Assembly (NCBI GenBank): GCA_947650285.1
Contig: CANTFL010000148.1
Span: forward strand, 209,421-273,420
Direction: 5' to 3'
Length of the DNA stretch: 64,000 nt
Origin: Hyaloperonospora brassicae
Lineage: Eukaryota > Oomycota > Peronosporomycetes > Peronosporales > Peronosporaceae
Below, piece by piece: positions 36,117 to 45,991 of this stretch. Within the stretch, counting starts at the first letter, position 1, and the number at the start of each line of letters is the position of its first letter. The notes under the pieces are model-generated. The model was not told where the DNA came from and did not search any database. It saw only the letters and a program-made list of their open reading frames with translations. The position numbers and the translations under genes are program-made.

Positions 36117-37340
36117 GTGAAATGGGCGTGGATCCAGCGCTGTTGCGAAGCCGCAACAGCGAGAAGGACCATCAAAGAATGGTCGGGGTCAGTAGGGGCG
36201 GAGCTCCCTACTGATTCAGCAACCTCAAGAAAATGTGCAAATCTCTTGACGAAAGTTGCTCCAGATACACAATCGTTGTATGTCTCTGCACCTGGTGATG
36301 ACGTTTCGCTCATCACCTGGAAGTTGGAAGCGACAAATGATTTGTCGCTTCGTGCCCTAGTAGACTGTAGGGCGTCAAACAACTTTGTTCGACGCCAGTC
36401 ACGAGAGGGTCGTAGGCTCAAGTTCGTTGAGCGCGACATTCTCCTCACGAGGATGACGGTGCGCCCTGCAACAGACGCATCGATAAACGTTGGGAAACAT
36501 GTAGTAGGAATCCACTACACGTTAGAGGGCGAACAGTACGATGGTGACTTCATCGTACTAGATCTGGATGAAAAATTTGATGTCATCCTGGGATTACCTT
36601 GGCTCAGAAAGTACGAGCCAAGGGTGAGCTGGCAGCATCGATCCGTAAAGATGCCTGCCGCTTGTTCATCAGATGGCCATCTGACGAACATCTTGAAGCG
36701 TCCACAAGCGTGTGGATGTTATGCGAGTGAGTGCGATGGCCTCACTTGCGGTACGGTCGTTAGCACGACTGCACAAGATCACAGTGTAGTTGATCACTAC
36801 ACTGTGGAGCAAGCTCCCGGCGGCTGTACAGAAGTACAGGTTGCGCCGAAGGTCCACCACTCGAATAAGTCGAGTGGACCGGGACATGGATGCATGCCTA
36901 GCGGGCAGAATTTTAGAAGAAAGAAACCTGTTGCCTCCAAGGGGCAACATGGAAATCCTAGGTCGACTGGAGAGTCGACCGTAGAGGATCGGTGCCTGAC
37001 TGTGGTTGCACAGCCACAGTCGGAAGACGTCGAGGGAATAAGTCCCCACGTACTTGAGGAAGGAATTCCTCAAGATTCACTTGCTGAGGGATCAGGCCCT
37101 CAGCAACCAGTGGAAGCAAGTTCCCAGGAAGAAACCGAGACGTTGAACGTCTTGGTTGATGACGGATCAAGCGTAGGCGCTTATACGCTTGATCTGATTG
37201 TGCCTCCGAAGTTAACTTCGGAGATAACTCAATTGCCAACGCTAGAACCGAAACGGTTCTTGCGTGACTTGCGTAGTGGCAAATTCAAGCAGATCTGCAT
37301 ACTCGTCACGGAGGATGAGTATGTGGCCGATATTTGGTAG
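36117..37340 (+). pseudogene. Gypsy protease and linker region
   Basis: A 407-codon open frame, shifted from gag. The aspartic protease active site reads ALVDCRASNNFV, where the family has (L/V)DSGA: the catalytic Asp is there but the Gly is Arg, which should disable it. The downstream FDVILGLPWLRKYEP block is the typical second protease motif. The following 230 residues are a hydrophilic linker. DNA hairpins are particularly clear here, for example 36,328-36,350 and 36,780-36,806. Confidence 0.85.
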
Positions 37341-37350
37341 GTAACAGTAT

Positions 37351-38795
37351 TTGCTGAGAACGAACGGGTTCTCAGCAGCTCATCGATGGACGAAAGTGTC
37401 CTCGATGAGAAGACTCGGATTGAGCGATACACGTCTCAATCCTGGGAGTCACTTCAGGCAAATCTTTTTGCAAAAGGATTTGATCGAATTCAAGGATGTA
37501 TTCCCTGAATCCGTACCTTGCGAGTTGCCTAAGGACAAAGGCACTCGACACGAGATCGTGCTCAAACCGGGCTCGAAGTACTGTGTCATGAAGCAGTGGC
37601 CACTGCCTCGTGAACAAGTACTAGCGATCGACAATTTCTTTGCCAATCTCTTAGCAGCGAGCCATGTGATACAATCAACATCCCCTCACAGCTCTCCGAC
37701 CTTCTGTGTGCGAAAGGCCACAGGAGGATGGCGGATAGTTCACGCATTCAACAACTTGAATGCTGCAACGGTACCGGCTCAGACGCCGATACCGGGGAAG
37801 GACGTTATCATAGATGTTATGTCTAAGAGTGTCATTTTCTCCTCCATGGATCTGATGGATGGATTCTATCAGATCCTCATGCGTGAGCGGGACATCCCGT
37901 ACACGGCAGTGAGCACCCCCAGCGGTATGCTGTGAGAGTGGCTAGTGATGCCACAAGGACTGACCAACGCCCCTGCGACGTCTAACCGATGTGTTACAAA
38001 TCTGTTGAGACCGGTGCAGAATTTTGCACCGAGTTATTTCGACGATGTGTTCGTCCACAGCCGAAATATGAACAAAACACACACGTGGGAGTTCACAGAA
38101 CTCACGTTCGTCAGGTTCTTCAACTTATGCGCAAGCATAAGTTGTACCTTAACCTCAAGAAGTGCATATATGCGGCTAGAGAAATACCACTTCTTGGGTG
38201 CATCGTGGGTAAATACGGCTTACGCCCTGATCCCAAAAATATCAAGGCGATCACCGACTGGCCAGTGCCAGTCGATGTCGAGGGTATAAGGAAGTTCCTA
38301 GGGCTAGCGGCGTACTTTCTCAAGTACTCGCGCAACTACGCCGAGATGACTGTTCATCTTTCTTGTTTACTCAAGAAAAATGTCAAGTGGTCATAGAACG
38401 CTGAGTGCCAGCGTTCATTTGAGGGTATCAAGCAAAGCTTGATGCAGTCGCCGATATTGGCGATTGCAGATCCGGACAGACCATTTCATGTGGTCTGTGA
38501 CGCCAGCGATTTTGCAATCGGCTGTGCGTTGATGCAATTTGACACAGATGGCGCGTAACGCGTCATCGGCTATCAATCGCGTCAGCTGCAAGCAGCTGAG
38601 CGTAATGTCCCAGTGCATGACAAGGAACTCCTTGCCATGAAGTACGCACTGGCTAAGTTTCGCGTCTATATCTTGGGAGATAGACCGTTTGTTGTCTATA
38701 CGGACCATGCGTCATTACGCACGGCCGTAAACAGCCCACACCTCTCGCAAAGGATGGCGGGGTAGCTGTCTTTCTTCGCGGAGTATAACTTCTCC
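37351..38795 (+). pseudogene. Gypsy reverse transcriptase and RNase H
   Basis: The RT blocks are KQWPLPREQV, GGWRIVHAFNNLN, IFSSMDLMDGFYQI, MPQGLTNAPA and the catalytic YFDD (38,035-38,046). A stop at 37,933 and a frameshift near 38,090 interrupt the frame, which continues with KKCIYAAREIPLLGCIVG. RNase H follows as VVCDASDFAIGCALMQF, VHDKELLAMKYAL, VYTDHASL and ADALSRRPD. Further stops lie at 38,394, 38,556 and 38,763. Confidence 0.92.
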
Positions 38796-39840
38796 GTGGA
38801 GTATAAACCAGGACGACTCAATGTCGTCGCTGATGCGCTTTCGCGCCGGCCCGATTTCGAGCCGGACGAACAATTCAACAGTGAGGATAAGCCCACTGTT
38901 GCGACACTGTCAGTCAGTGTCTCGTCGTCAAGTTTACTTGACGACGTACGAAAGGCATACGCGGAAGATAAGGATCTTCTGCGATTGATGGATCATCTGG
39001 CGAATCCATCCAGTAAATCCATGAGGGATTTACCAGCTTTGTACCGATCCTCATCGGATCGGTATAGTACACGCAACGGATTGCTGTACTATACAGCTGT
39101 TTCCGACGACCCGCCTCGTGTCGTCGTACCCGCTCATCATGATTTGCGTTTACGCATCATGTATGAGTGTCACGATGCCCCAACAGGCGGTCATCGTGGT
39201 AGAGGAAAGACTTACCTCACGGTAAGTCGTGACTTTTACTGGCCACGCCAGTATCAGTTTGTACGCAAGTACATACGTGCTTGCGAGGTTTGTCAACGGG
39301 TAAAGCCTAGTCCTTCATCCCGTGCGCCATTGCAGCCTCTGCCTGTTCCGACAGAGTGCTGGCAGTCCGTTTCGATTGACTTCGTCTTCGGGTTTCCCGA
39401 AGGCGCTCACAAGAATAATGGTATTCTTGTGTTTGTTGACCGATTCAGCAAGATGGTCCATCTTGATGTTGTACCTGAGTCGATCAAGGCTCAAGGTTTT
39501 ACACGGTCTCTAGACTCCACGGGTTACCCCGTGAACTCTTATCCGACCGTGACCCTCGGTTCACGGCGATATTTTGGCAATCCGTGTTTCGTTCTCTCGG
39601 AACACGATTGAAGATGTCTACTTCTGACCATCCCAAAACAGATGGTCAGACGGAACGTGCGAACCGTGTCCTGGAAGAGATCATTCGAGGATATGTCCAC
39701 TCGTTTCCGAGTTGAAGCGAATTCCTACCGATGGTGGAATTCGCCATCAATAATTCGGTGCATGCTTCCACACAGCACACACCGTTTTACGTGAATGGCC
39801 TACGCCATCCACGTGTGCCCACCCTTATAGAGTGTGACTC
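38796..39840 (+). pseudogene. Gypsy integrase, zinc finger and catalytic core
   Basis: The HHCC zinc finger is clear (ECHDAPTGGHRGRGKT ... CEVCQRVKP), preceded by AHHDLR. The core follows with SIDFVFGFP (first Asp) and ILVFVDRFSKMVHL. The region of the second Asp is damaged by a deletion or frameshift after 39,500. The last catalytic Glu block (DGQTERANRVLEE, about 39,640-39,680) is readable in another frame, as is MVEFAINNSVHASTQHTPF (39,731). Confidence 0.88.
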
Positions 39841-40095
39841 TTGGATAAGGGGGGAGGGACTCGCTCGAGCAAAAACCGTTTTGGCTCTTGCTCATCACGT
39901 GTCGACGCTAACGTCGTCACGTATGATGCCGATGTCGATCAAGTCGACACCGATGAAGAAGATCACCTCAATAATAGCGGCGACGCTATTATTGACTCGG
40001 ATGATGATGACGATGCTGTTATATTCAGCATCGTCAACGATTATGACAGCGAGGAATAAGACAGCCTCGCTGAAGAAGAGAGCAATCTCTTAGCA

Positions 40096-41073
40096 GTGCG
40101 CACGAAGCGCACTGAAAGACAAAACAAAGAGTCAGCAGAGAACTTCCTGTTGACTCGAGAAGCCGTAGTCCGTTTCGTTCAGGACTCCATCGCAAATGCG
40201 GTGGACCGTCAGAAACGGAACGCAGACAAGAATGGAAGAGCAAATGTTCTTTCATTTAAGGTTAAAGACCTAGTACTACTGTCTACGGTAAACTTACCTG
40301 GACATGCAGTCACTAGTGTCGGCAGTAGTAAACTACTGCCGAAGTACATTGGGCCATTTCGAGTGTTGTATCGCAAGGGCAATGCATACACACTCGAATT
40401 GCCACGTAGGATGCGCACGTATCCTACGTTTAACGTGGGGAGGCTCAGGCCGTACTGTCAGTACGAGACTTCTTCTTCCGATGAAGATAGCCCCCACGTT
40501 CAAGAACATCCATCAAGTTCTTGCGTTCGCGCTCCAGACGATCCGTATGGTCGCGCAGATATGATACCTCGGAACTCAACCGAGAAATCTCCCCGCGAGC
40601 TGTCGCCAGCTCGCCGGAAAGGGAGCGGATATCCCGCTCGACCTGAAGCTGCGCTGTGGCATAATCGGCGCGACCGCTCGCCCGATAAGCCTCGCGATCC
40701 TTGCGGTTCTTCCGCACGGTATCAGTCAAAGCGAAGCGCCGGTCGCACTCGTGCTTCAAGTCATCGCACAATTCATCGATTGCGCGATCCATCTCGTAAA
40801 GGTCGAGATAGTGAGCCGAATCATCTGGAGAAGTTCTTTCCTCCTCCACCACATCCTTTGGTGGATGCTCACGGTGATCAGCGCTTTCTAGTGGAGCGTA
40901 TCTTGAATCACCGTGACGATTCAGGATCAAGGACGAGCTACCTCGTCCAGTGGCGGGGGTATCCACCCTCTTGGAACAGCTGGGAGCCCCACTCTCAGCT
41001 GTTGATGGACGTTGAAGGTCTCGTCCGCCAGTATGACGAGACTCATCCGATTGGTCCTGTGGCCCATCGGTAA
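40096..41073 (+). CDS. Gypsy integrase C-terminus with chromodomain (open segment)
   Basis: A 325-codon open frame closing pol. It contains the GPY/F-type module ([10 protein letters not shown] ... [20 protein letters not shown]), then a long Ser/Arg/Pro-rich linker, then a chromodomain at 40,885-41,049 ([34 protein letters not shown]). Chromodomains target integration of chromoviruses to particular chromatin. The linker and chromodomain overlap an open frame on the other strand for 629 bases. The segment is open but the polyprotein upstream is broken, so it is not expected to be expressed as a functional enzyme. Confidence 0.8.
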   Translation: MRTKRTERQNKESAENFLLTREAVVRFVQDSIANAVDRQKRNADKNGRANVLSFKVKDLVLLSTVNLPGHAVTSVGSSKLLPKYIGPFRVLYRKGNAYTLELPRRMRTYPTFNVGRLRPYCQYETSSSDEDSPHVQEHPSSSCVRAPDDPYGRADMIPRNSTEKSPRELSPARRKGSGYPARPEAALWHNRRDRSPDKPRDPCGSSARYQSKRSAGRTRASSHRTIHRLRDPSRKGRDSEPNHLEKFFPPPPHPLVDAHGDQRFLVERILNHRDDSGSRTSYLVQWRGYPPSWNSWEPHSQLLMDVEGLVRQYDETHPIGPVAHR

Positions 41074-42055
41074 ACACGCGCCCTAGGCGCTTGTAGACGG
41101 ATTGCAAGTTTGCAAGCGCGTCACGCATCTCAGCCGAGATTTGTGCCCTTCCCCAGGGCGAACTTAGGGAATACACGTCCCTATGTACACGCTGCGAGCT
41201 GTCAACACAACTCGCACAAGGGCATCCCCATGTGAGGCAAGGAATGTCTGCCTCACTCGATAAACAGCGCAAACGGTATCTTGCACCGATTGGTGTTCGC
41301 TTTTCGAACCTGAGACGTGTCGTCTCAAGTTTCTTGAGCCACCCTTCTCGTCCAAAATGTTTTACGCTTTGGACGAACGCGTTCCACGCAGCCAAAAGCG
41401 AGGCCTTGTCACGCTTTTGGTTGCCGTTGTACCATCGATGTCAAAGAAAGACATCGAGATAGGAATCTGCTGCAGCGCGAAAGTTCTTCGCGCTGGAACT
41501 CAAGCCGTGAAGCTCAGTCGCATCGAATAAGGGTATTCGATGGTGTTGGCTTGTCTCGTGAGACAAGCCATTGATGAGCCGTTCGGGCAAACGCCACGGC
41601 TTCAGCTCATCACGCTTCACAGTGGTAACTCTGTCGGTACCACGGCTCCCAGAATGACGACGGCTCACGCCATCGTCATCACGCTTGTGCGAAGAGGCAC
41701 GAGTCGGCGGTGGTAAGGAATAATACTCCTCACCACCCTGTTCACCTTCATCATCACTGCCGAACAGACTGTGATGCAACTTTCGAGTCCGTTCGTTCGG
41801 CAGTGGCCTTGGCGAATGCTGAGGCGTCGCCGGTGATCGAGACGCCTCTGCAGCATTGCCCGATTCAGACACGTATGACTTGCCAGATTAGATGACCTCA
41901 ACTTCGGGGTCATCATGCGCACGCGGTGTTGTACCGCGTACACCTGCAGCACCTGTTGCTGCAGGCGGAGAAGGAGCAGCAGACGACGAAGCGTCTGCCG
42001 CAGAGGCTGGCACAGCAGCGGGCTGTGTAGGTCTTGAGTCATCTCGCATAGACAT
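40445..42055 (-). pseudogene. Antisense gene within the gypsy element, two stops
   Basis: Starting at ATG 42,055 (MSMRDDSRP), one frame runs 537 codons with only two internal stops (TAA at 41,890-41,888, TGA at 41,443-41,441). The middle contains RLINGLSHETSQHHRIP and LLAAWNAFVQSVKHFGREGW, which read as a folded domain. The C-terminal 120 residues are a strong heptad-like coiled coil ([38 protein letters not shown]). It lies between the 3' LTR and pol in opposite orientation and overlaps the chromodomain coding region. I believe similar hypothetical proteins are annotated in Phytophthora genomes, but could not check. Function unknown; a gag-like or accessory role is possible. Confidence 0.65.
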
Positions 42056-42174
42056 GTTAACTATGCGAGGTCAAGCGGAAAGTGAATGGAACGGACCCAA
42101 CAAGTGCTCCCTGTCCCAATGGTGGCCAACGGGTGGCTGCCATATTTTCGATAGTCACACGGTGACTATCAGTT

Positions 42175-42188
42175 AAGGGGGGGGGTGA
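42175..42188 (+). other. Polypurine tract of the gypsy element
   Basis: AAGGGGGGGGGTGA directly precedes the 3' LTR. It is the expected primer for plus-strand synthesis. Confidence 0.8.
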
Positions 42189-42579
42189 TGTAACGGGGCA
42201 GCCCGTTACATGGAATTGTCACTTTGAAGAAAGTGACAATAAAGAATATGAAGATGGATATTCTTTGAACAATATCACCAAAGTGGTGATATTGAAGGGT
42301 CGACCAAAGAGTCTGTTCATTGGTTGATATCTTGATGATATCAACCCACCAATCGCCGCAAGACGCGCGCAATGAGTGGTGACGAGACGTCACCATACAC
42401 TCAGTTATATTAGCATAATTAAGTTGAGTCAAACAGAGAGACAGTAGTTAAAATACTTAATTATATTAATATAACAGTTCTGCTTTTACCTTACCTACGC
42501 TTCCTCGCTTGCCTTGTGTACGTCTGTCGGGGCACCGATACCCTTGCGTTAAGTTCACGCAAGGGTGTGCCCCGTTACA
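42189..42579 (+). repeat. Gypsy 3' LTR built from serial hairpins
   Basis: It starts TGTAACGG and ends CCGTTACA. Perfect hairpins sit at 42,189-42,210 (arms 9), 42,215-42,240 (11), 42,241-42,266 (9), 42,270-42,294 (11), 42,322-42,346 (10), 42,377-42,395 (7) and a nested pair at 42,528-42,574. Promoter elements could not be singled out. Confidence 0.93.
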
Positions 42580-42873
42580 GCCAGTGTCGATCAAGTCATC
42601 ACCGTTTTTTTTACATCTTAAATTACTATCAGATCCTTGTAAACGCGAGTAGAATAGCAGTTGCGTGCTTACCAAATCGGCACAAGTATCCTCAGTGTCG
42701 TACGCACATCAAACCGTGATACGACTGGTACTGCTCCCTATTCCAGTGTGACCACCACTTTCCGTGTCCAAGTAGAACTCGCACAAGCGGTTTCGTTACC
42801 CACAACACGATAACTTTTTACGCAGTGTGCGCTGACCTCTATCCGAAGCGTCTACGATGCGAAAGTGATTATT
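42580..42873. other. Spacer right of the gypsy element
   Basis: No gene or clear motif was seen. A T-run lies at 42,606. Confidence 0.4.
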
Positions 42874-43925
42874 CTATTTCCAATGACCCCATCCAGGTAA
42901 GGACGCAGCCCGTTCTTGGCACAGATTGGCTTCAGTCTCCGTAAAAGTAAATGAGTCTGAGTATGTTAAGACCTCGAACACGTTGTCGTGCACATTCGTC
43001 AGCATAATGGCTCTGTCCTTTTCGTGTCCAACTTCGGCAATGACTAGCGTAGACTGAATCATCTCGCTCCTCCGTATGTCCATGTACAAGCGTCCATCGA
43101 AGAATGGCTAAGCAGAAATGGTTGAGCTCCACCAGCAGTCGACGAACCTGGGACAAGGTTCATGAAGAGGGTCTCTGCAAGGTTATCGTCGCGAAAAGCG
43201 GCAAAGTCGTCACAAGCCACTGGGAAATCGACGACGCGGCCTGTTCATCATCGAACATGACCACCTCGAAAAACAAAGTGTCGCGCAGAAACCCATAGTA
43301 CCTCCGATATGAGTCCGCAGTCCGAAGGAACACTCAGTGAAGGCAGCGATTACGTCGACAGCTTTGTGACATCCACTTCTTTGCACCACATATGTTGGCA
43401 TGGGTGACAAAGGGGTGGTGAGAGTGACGTGGCGACACGAGGGTCCTCTCTACGACCGCTATTTCCGAAGAGGGCAAACGGCACTGCCGCCTCCGTGGAG
43501 ACCATATGTGGATGACGTGTACAAGTGCTGTCGCTGTACGCTTTTCCAGACTCATCAGCAACAGCTTCTCTCCGACATCGCGACGCTTGCGATACCATTG
43601 TCGACTTTCATTCTATGCCTCCAACAGCTATTGCTGGTGCAAGCCCGACGACTGCAGCGAGCGCACAACAGGCGTGTGCTGCTCGACATCTGAGAGCGGA
43701 TGCACTCGACTGAATGTGCTCACCAAGTCAACCAGGAGATCAAGATCAGTAGAAGAATGTTCCTGTAACGCGGAAATGGGGTATAGCGAGACCGTCTTGC
43801 GAGCGTCTCGCATCACGCGGCTACGTCGCGTACATTCTGCCGCTCACCAACGACATGTCGAAGCACCAGCCGATCTCGCGCAGCAAACACGTTCAATTCG
43901 ATCCGGCGATCCATATCGGTCAGGT
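42874..43925 (-). pseudogene. Unidentified decayed minus-strand gene
   Basis: The minus strand reads as protein-like segments in changing frames: RIELNVFAARDRLVLRHVV (about 43,890), SALQEHSSTDLDLLVDLVST (about 43,760), GCHKAVDVIAAFTECSFGLR (about 43,370), DDEQAASSISQWLVTTLPLF (about 43,240) and a clean last 71 codons ending RAASLPGWGHWK with a stop at 42,874. It could be a pseudogene or a gene with introns I could not resolve. The family was not recognised. It lies between the gypsy element and the pyruvate kinase 2 leader. Confidence 0.35.
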
Positions 43926-44473
43926 TGGTAGTCAGCAGATACGTAATAGTTGAAGGGACCTCTGTCTGGATCGAGATCAACGTGGCAGACTATGAACACA
44001 CGCGCTGCTTCTATCGACACCGTCTAAGTCCCGTCCTTCGTACGCATACCCAAGCAAGGCCTTCGCCGCTGCTGTTCCTCATTTCTAAGACGAGAAGGAG
44101 CCAGACAGACCTAAGATATAATGCGTGCTTCTGCCGACGTCGTTACGCGATTGCGGCGAATGATTCCGTCGGTAGCAGCTGCTTTACACGCGATACCACC
44201 TCATCCGATTGGACCGGGTATGCATTCTCACAGGCACCTTTCCCTGCTTTGCAGACTGGACGTCGACTGCACCGTAGTAATCGTTTGAACAGGGTATCAG
44301 CGCTCCGCCTCCTCCGTCGCCTCCTCGGCCCATCCAACTTAAATCAGCGCGACCTCACTCAGCTGCATGTCACAGTCGAATTCGCGCCCAGACCCCCTCG
44401 CCGTCGTCGGGCCCCGTTTCACTCCGCTTCTCCTCGCGTTCTTTTCAAGCCCTTCTCGTCCTCTTCCACTACC

Positions 44474-45373
44474 ATGTCGGGCGCTATTGGTCTCAGTCAA
44501 CAAGGCGTCGAACTCGACAACATCATGCGGAGCATCGAGGGCGTCGAGCGCAAGACGAAAATCTTTTGCACGCTCGGGCCCGCGTGCTGGTCGCAAGACG
44601 GCATTGGCGAGCTCATTGACGCCGGCATGAACGTCGCGCGGTTCAACTTTTCCCACGGCGACCACACGAGCCACGCCGAGGCGCTCAACCGCCTGCGAGG
44701 CGCGCTGGCCAGTCGTTCGCACAAAAATGTAGCCATCATGTTGGACACGAAGGGCCCAGAGATCCGGACGGGCTTTTTGGCCAATAAGGACAAAGTCACG
44801 ATCCAAAAGGACGCGCTCGTAGAGCTCACGACCGACTACGAGTTCCTCGGCGACGAGACGAAGATCGCCTGTTCGTACGCAGAGCTCCCGCAGTCGGTGC
44901 AAGTGGGGGGCAATGTCCTCGTGGCGGACGGCTCGCTCGTGCTCACGGTGCTCGAGATCAAGGCCGACAGCATCGTCACGCGCGCGAACAACACGGCGAC
45001 GCTGGGCGAGCGCAAGAACATGAACTTACCTGGCTGCAAAGTCATGCTCCCGACGCTGACCGAGAAGGACGAGGACGACCTCGTGAACTTTGGCCTCGTG
45101 CACGGCGTCGACTACATTGCTGCGTCGTTTGTGCGCACGGGCCAAGACATTGACAACATTCGCAAAGTGCTGGGGCCACGGGGTCGCTCGATCAAGATTA
45201 TTGCCAAGATTGAGAGCCTCGAGGGCTTGGAGAACTTTGACGAGATCTTGGCCAAGACGGACGGCATTATGGTCGCCCGTGGCGACTTGGGCATGGAGAT
45301 CCCGCCGGAAAAGGTGTTTCTCGCCCAGAAGATGATGATCCGCAAGGCCAATATTGCTGGCAAACCCGTGGTG

Positions 45374-45405
<32 letters not shown>

Positions 45406-45991
45406 TGCCCCGCGACCAACTCGTGCCGAGTGCACGGATGTTGCGAACGCTGTGCTCGATGGCACGGACGCGGTGATGCTGTCAGGCGAGACGGCGAACG
45501 GCGAGTACCCTACTGAAGCGGTGACGATGATGTCGAAGATCTGTGTGCAAGCAGAGGGCGCCATTTACTACGACGATGTGTACCAATCGCTGCGTAATGC
45601 GGTGCTGGACACGTACGGGCCAATGTCGACGCAAGAGGCCATTGCGTCGTCGGCTGTCAAGACAGCGATCGACATCAAAGCCAAGATGATTGTCGTGCTA
45701 ACCGAGTCGGGGAGCACTGCGCGATTGGTGTCCAAGTTCCGTCCATCAATGCCAGTGCTGGTGCTGACGGCCATGGCTGGCAGTGCTCGCCAGGCCGAGG
45801 GCTTTTACAAGGGCGTGAGGGCTCGCTGCATGGGATCGATGATCGGCACGGACTCGATCTTGTACCGCGCGACGGACTTGGGCAAGCAGTATGGCTGGGT
45901 GAAGTCCGGCGACAATGTCGTTGCCCTCCACGGCATGGTGGAAGCCCGCTCGGGCTCGACCAATATGCTGAAGGTGCTTACTGTAGATTAG
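44474..45991 (+). CDS. PK: Pyruvate kinase, copy 2
   Basis: A complete 505-residue pyruvate kinase, the same length as copy 1 (7,368-8,885) and nearly 90% identical to it. All signature blocks are intact: IFCTLGPACWS, LDTKGPEIRTG, IKIIAKIESLEGL, MVARGDLGMEIP and VTATQMLESM. It catalyses phosphoenolpyruvate to pyruvate in the cytosol. The open frame extends 183 codons upstream, but without any ATG before 44,474 and with leader-like composition, so I start at the ATG giving the shared MSGAIGLS N-terminus. A 178-bp stretch (44,988-45,165) is nearly identical to copy 1 at synonymous sites too, suggesting gene conversion. No leader intron is evident, unlike copy 1. Confidence 0.97.

Larger units (their letters stand above)
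34603..42579 (+). mobile_element. Ty3/gypsy chromovirus, near full length but dead
   Basis: An 8-kb LTR retrotransposon: 5' LTR, primer-binding site, gag with zinc knuckle, protease, reverse transcriptase, RNase H, integrase, chromodomain, polypurine tract, 3' LTR. Stops in gag, frameshifts in pol, and three stops in the RT/RNase H region inactivate it. The LTRs are about 90% alike, so it is not a recent insertion. Flanking pentamers differ (AGCAT left, GCCAG right), so no target-site duplication is visible. Two features are exceptional: a dense series of short perfect hairpins through LTRs and coding DNA, and a long reading frame on the opposite strand (40,445-42,055). Confidence 0.93.

Noticed and set aside
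37351..41073. Functional retrotransposon polyprotein
   Set aside because: Several stops (37,933; 38,394; 38,556; 38,763) and frameshifts break it. It is annotated only as decayed domains.
43925..44473. 183-codon N-terminal extension of pyruvate kinase 2
   Set aside because: There is no ATG in this stretch, its composition is leader-like, and copy 1 starts at the same MSGAIGLS.
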